A DNA stretch of 64,000 bases from Phaeobacter italicus (GTDB taxonomy: Bacteria > Pseudomonadota > Alphaproteobacteria > Rhodobacterales > Rhodobacteraceae): contig NZ_CVRM01000032.1 in assembly GCF_001258055.1 (NCBI RefSeq), positions 1 to 64,000 of the forward strand, in the 5' to 3' direction. A model generated the notes under the pieces. That model was not told where the DNA came from. It saw nothing but the letters and a program-made list of their open reading frames with translations, and did not search any database. Within the stretch, counting starts at the first letter, position 1. Each line of letters begins with the position of its first letter. Both the position numbers and the translations under genes were made by a program. This document shows positions 62,595 to 64,000 of the stretch, in pieces.

Positions 62595-63158
62595 ATGCGT
62601 TACCAGATCAGCGGAAAACAGATCGACATTGGCGAAGCTCTGCAATCCCATGTGCAGACTGAGCTTGGAGCGGCAGTCGAGAAATATGCTGAACGCCCCA
62701 CCGACGCCAACGTCGTGTTTTCAAGGTCTGCGCATGAGTATGTTTGTGAAACGACCGTTCACCTGTCGACCGGTCTGACCGCGCAAGCAAAAGCGCATGC
62801 CACTGAAATTTATGCAGCATTTGAAGCCTGCAACGAAAAGATGGAAAAGCAGCTGCGTCGCTACAAGCGCCGCCTGAAGGACCATCACCGCGAGCGGAGC
62901 GAGCCGGTTGAACTCTCCGGCGCGAGCTCTTATATCCTCGCCTCTGAAGACGCTGGCGCCGAGTCTGAACCAGAGTCCCTGCAGCCGATCATCGTCGCCG
63001 AGATGGAAACCAAAATTCCGTCTCTGTCCGTCGGTGAAGCCGTGATGCAGATGGAACTGGCAGGCGCACCCGTGCTGGTGTTTCGAAACGAAGGCAAGGA
63101 CGGCCTGAATGTCGTCTATCGCAGGGATGACGGAAACATCGGTTGGATCGATCCGTAA
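62595..63158 (+). CDS. hpf: Ribosome hibernation promoting factor, long form
   Basis: A 187-residue protein. The N-terminal S30AE domain (about 1-100; RYQISGKQIDIGEALQSHVQ, HATEIYAAFEACNEKMEKQL, RRYKRRLKDH) binds the decoding site of idle ribosomes. The C-terminal domain (about 128-187; AVMQMELAGAPVLVFRN, NVVYRRDDGNIGWIDP) mediates 100S dimer formation. GAAGGAGA precedes the ATG at 62595. Followed by ptsN, the usual pair. Confidence 0.94.
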   Translation: MRYQISGKQIDIGEALQSHVQTELGAAVEKYAERPTDANVVFSRSAHEYVCETTVHLSTGLTAQAKAHATEIYAAFEACNEKMEKQLRRYKRRLKDHHRERSEPVELSGASSYILASEDAGAESEPESLQPIIVAEMETKIPSLSVGEAVMQMELAGAPVLVFRNEGKDGLNVVYRRDDGNIGWIDP

Positions 63159-63201
63159 ACCCGGCTTTGGCCACATCTGAGCTGAGCGGAGCAGTAAGAG
63201 A

Positions 63202-63666
63202 ATGCAAATTTCTGACATCCTGAAACCGGAGGCCGTCCGTGTCTTTGGTGCTGCCTCCAGCAAAAAGCGTCTCTTTCAGGAGATCGCTGATGTGGCTCAG
63301 CTTGCCTATGGTCTGTCTTCTCAGACCACGGTCGAGGCTCTCCTGGATCGCGAGAGCCTTGGCCCCACCGGTGTAGGGCACGGCGTTGCCCTGCCCCACG
63401 CCCGCCTTGATGGGCTGGACAAGGTGGTCGGTGCCTTTGTCAAACTGGACAACCCTTTGGAATTTGGTGCTGTGGATCGCCAGCCGATCGACATTGCCTT
63501 TGCCCTGTTTGCCCCCGAAGACGCAGGCGTCGAACATCTGAAAGCTCTTGCTCTGGTGTCGCGCACGCTGCGGGAACAGAGCTTTTGCACCAAGCTGCGT
63601 GCAAACCCGGATCCGGCCACACTTTATACCATTTTGACCGAAAACCAGTCGGTTCAGGCCGCCTGA
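63202..63666 (+). CDS. ptsN: PTS IIA-like nitrogen regulatory protein PtsN
   Basis: A 154-residue EIIA-Ntr protein that receives phosphate from NPr; His66 in GHGVALPHARLDGL is the phosphorylation site. LLDRESLGPTGVGHG and PIDIAFALFAPED are conserved. It signals nitrogen and potassium status. Downstream of hpf by 43 bp, probably co-transcribed. Confidence 0.95.
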   Translation: MQISDILKPEAVRVFGAASSKKRLFQEIADVAQLAYGLSSQTTVEALLDRESLGPTGVGHGVALPHARLDGLDKVVGAFVKLDNPLEFGAVDRQPIDIAFALFAPEDAGVEHLKALALVSRTLREQSFCTKLRANPDPATLYTILTENQSVQAA

Positions 63667-63688
63667 TCCGACAGACGGTCAAAGCTGC

Positions 63689-64000
63689 TCAGCCGCGCCA
63701 CTCAGAGAATCCAAAAAGCAGGTAGTCGCGCTGATAGACAGCTGCGATTTTCTCTTCCAGTTCCGTATCGTGAATGTCGGCAAGCCCGTATGGCTGATCC
63801 GTATCGCTGCTATTGCCAACCTCAACAGCATCATGGCCGACCCAGCGCGCAAGGTCCGGCAAAGCCGTGGCCAACTCGTCCTCGCGCAGGATAACGTCTG
63901 GCGACTGGACCGTTGCAAACCCGGCCAGCGTCTGCGCCTGCGACGCCCAGGATGCGTCCGTGCGAAACCCGGTCTGCCCGGCCAGATTATTGCCGATCAC
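63689..64000 (-). CDS. NodH-like sulfotransferase, C-terminal part
   Basis: The last 103 or so codons of a minus-strand gene that continues beyond the right edge of the window. NLAGQT, FATVQSPDVILREDELATAL and the closing ELEEKIAAVYQRDYLLFGFSEW resemble the C-terminus of the Rhodobacterales proteins annotated as NodH/sulfotransferase. The catalytic 5'-PSB loop would lie outside the window, so activity cannot be judged. It is convergent with ptsN. Confidence 0.65.
   Translation of the reverse strand: MIGNNLAGQTGFRTDASWASQAQTLAGFATVQSPDVILREDELATALPDLARWVGHDAVEVGNSSDTDQPYGLADIHDTELEEKIAAVYQRDYLLFGFSEWRG

Noticed and set aside
1-64000. CRISPR array, toxin-antitoxin, restriction or other defence genes.
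   Set aside because: No regularly spaced direct repeats and no recognisable defence proteins were found on either strand. Apart from the first 540 bp the window is core chromosome.

Overview
The window reads as an ordinary chromosomal stretch of a marine Rhodobacterales bacterium of the Roseobacter group (Ruegeria/Phaeobacter/Leisingera-like). This rests on high GC coding sequence, dense short operons with ATGA overlaps, an alphaproteobacterial cytochrome bc1 operon (petABC) with a PetP/PetR-type regulator pair, TRAP transporters, an FzlA-like GST-fold protein, an FMN-riboswitch-controlled stand-alone lumazine synthase, and a TPP riboswitch in front of thiBPQ. The genus is inferred from protein resemblance and was not tested by a search.

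Layout. 1-540: the edge of an accessory region, with a probable IS21-type end cutting a phage/plasmid-type winged-helix gene next to tRNA-Arg(CCT). 684-10855: a LacI/GntR-like regulator, a YcaQ-type DNA glycosylase, a TRAP operon (dctPQM plus thioesterase) with an FAH-family hydrolase, tRNA-Lys, dapF-mtaB, and a chloramphenicol-phosphotransferase-like kinase. 11016-20362: petABC, an SDR, FMN riboswitch-ribH, TPP riboswitch-thiBPQ, aroC. 20393-25759: a metal-responsive-looking promoter and CDF transporter, malonyl-CoA synthetase, an EamA exporter, the divergent ohrR/ohr pair, ilvE. 25871-31254: petP-petR, then HDAC-like-xseB-ispA-dxs (isoprenoid precursors). 31251-38497: SDR and methyltransferase, then an acyl-CoA catabolic cluster (acyl-CoA dehydrogenase, SelW-like protein, ADP-forming-type acyl-CoA ligase, CaiD-like hydratase) divergent from a GlxA-type AraC regulator, possibly for carnitine-like substrates. 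38611-46508: adenine deaminase-AMP nucleosidase (purine salvage), HU protein, a second EamA exporter, msrB-msrA, hydantoinase. 46608-55435: queG, fzlA-like, mtgA, gltB, gltD. 55498-64000: uppP, an NDUFA9-like protein, a globin, a tandem duplicate of tRNA-Leu(CAG), rnd-kdsD-lptC-lptA-lptB, hpf, ptsN and the 3' end of a NodH-like sulfotransferase gene.

The genes mostly serve core metabolism and the cell envelope: respiration (bc1 and its candidate regulators), cofactors (riboflavin, thiamine, queuosine), nitrogen and amino acids (gltBD, ilvE, aroC, dapF), LPS and peptidoglycan (kdsD, lpt, uppP, mtgA) and oxidative stress defence (ohr, msrAB). I see no CRISPR array, defence island, secretion system or biosynthetic cluster. 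No strong candidate for a wholly new system is present. The most promising unexplained signals are non-coding: a 25-bp element shared by the ilvE/petP and gltD/uppP divergent promoters, a three-half-site operator with 10-bp phasing before the HU gene, a 22-bp palindrome upstream of aroC, a MerR-type promoter with no MerR gene beside it, and a dispersed intergenic repeat family.
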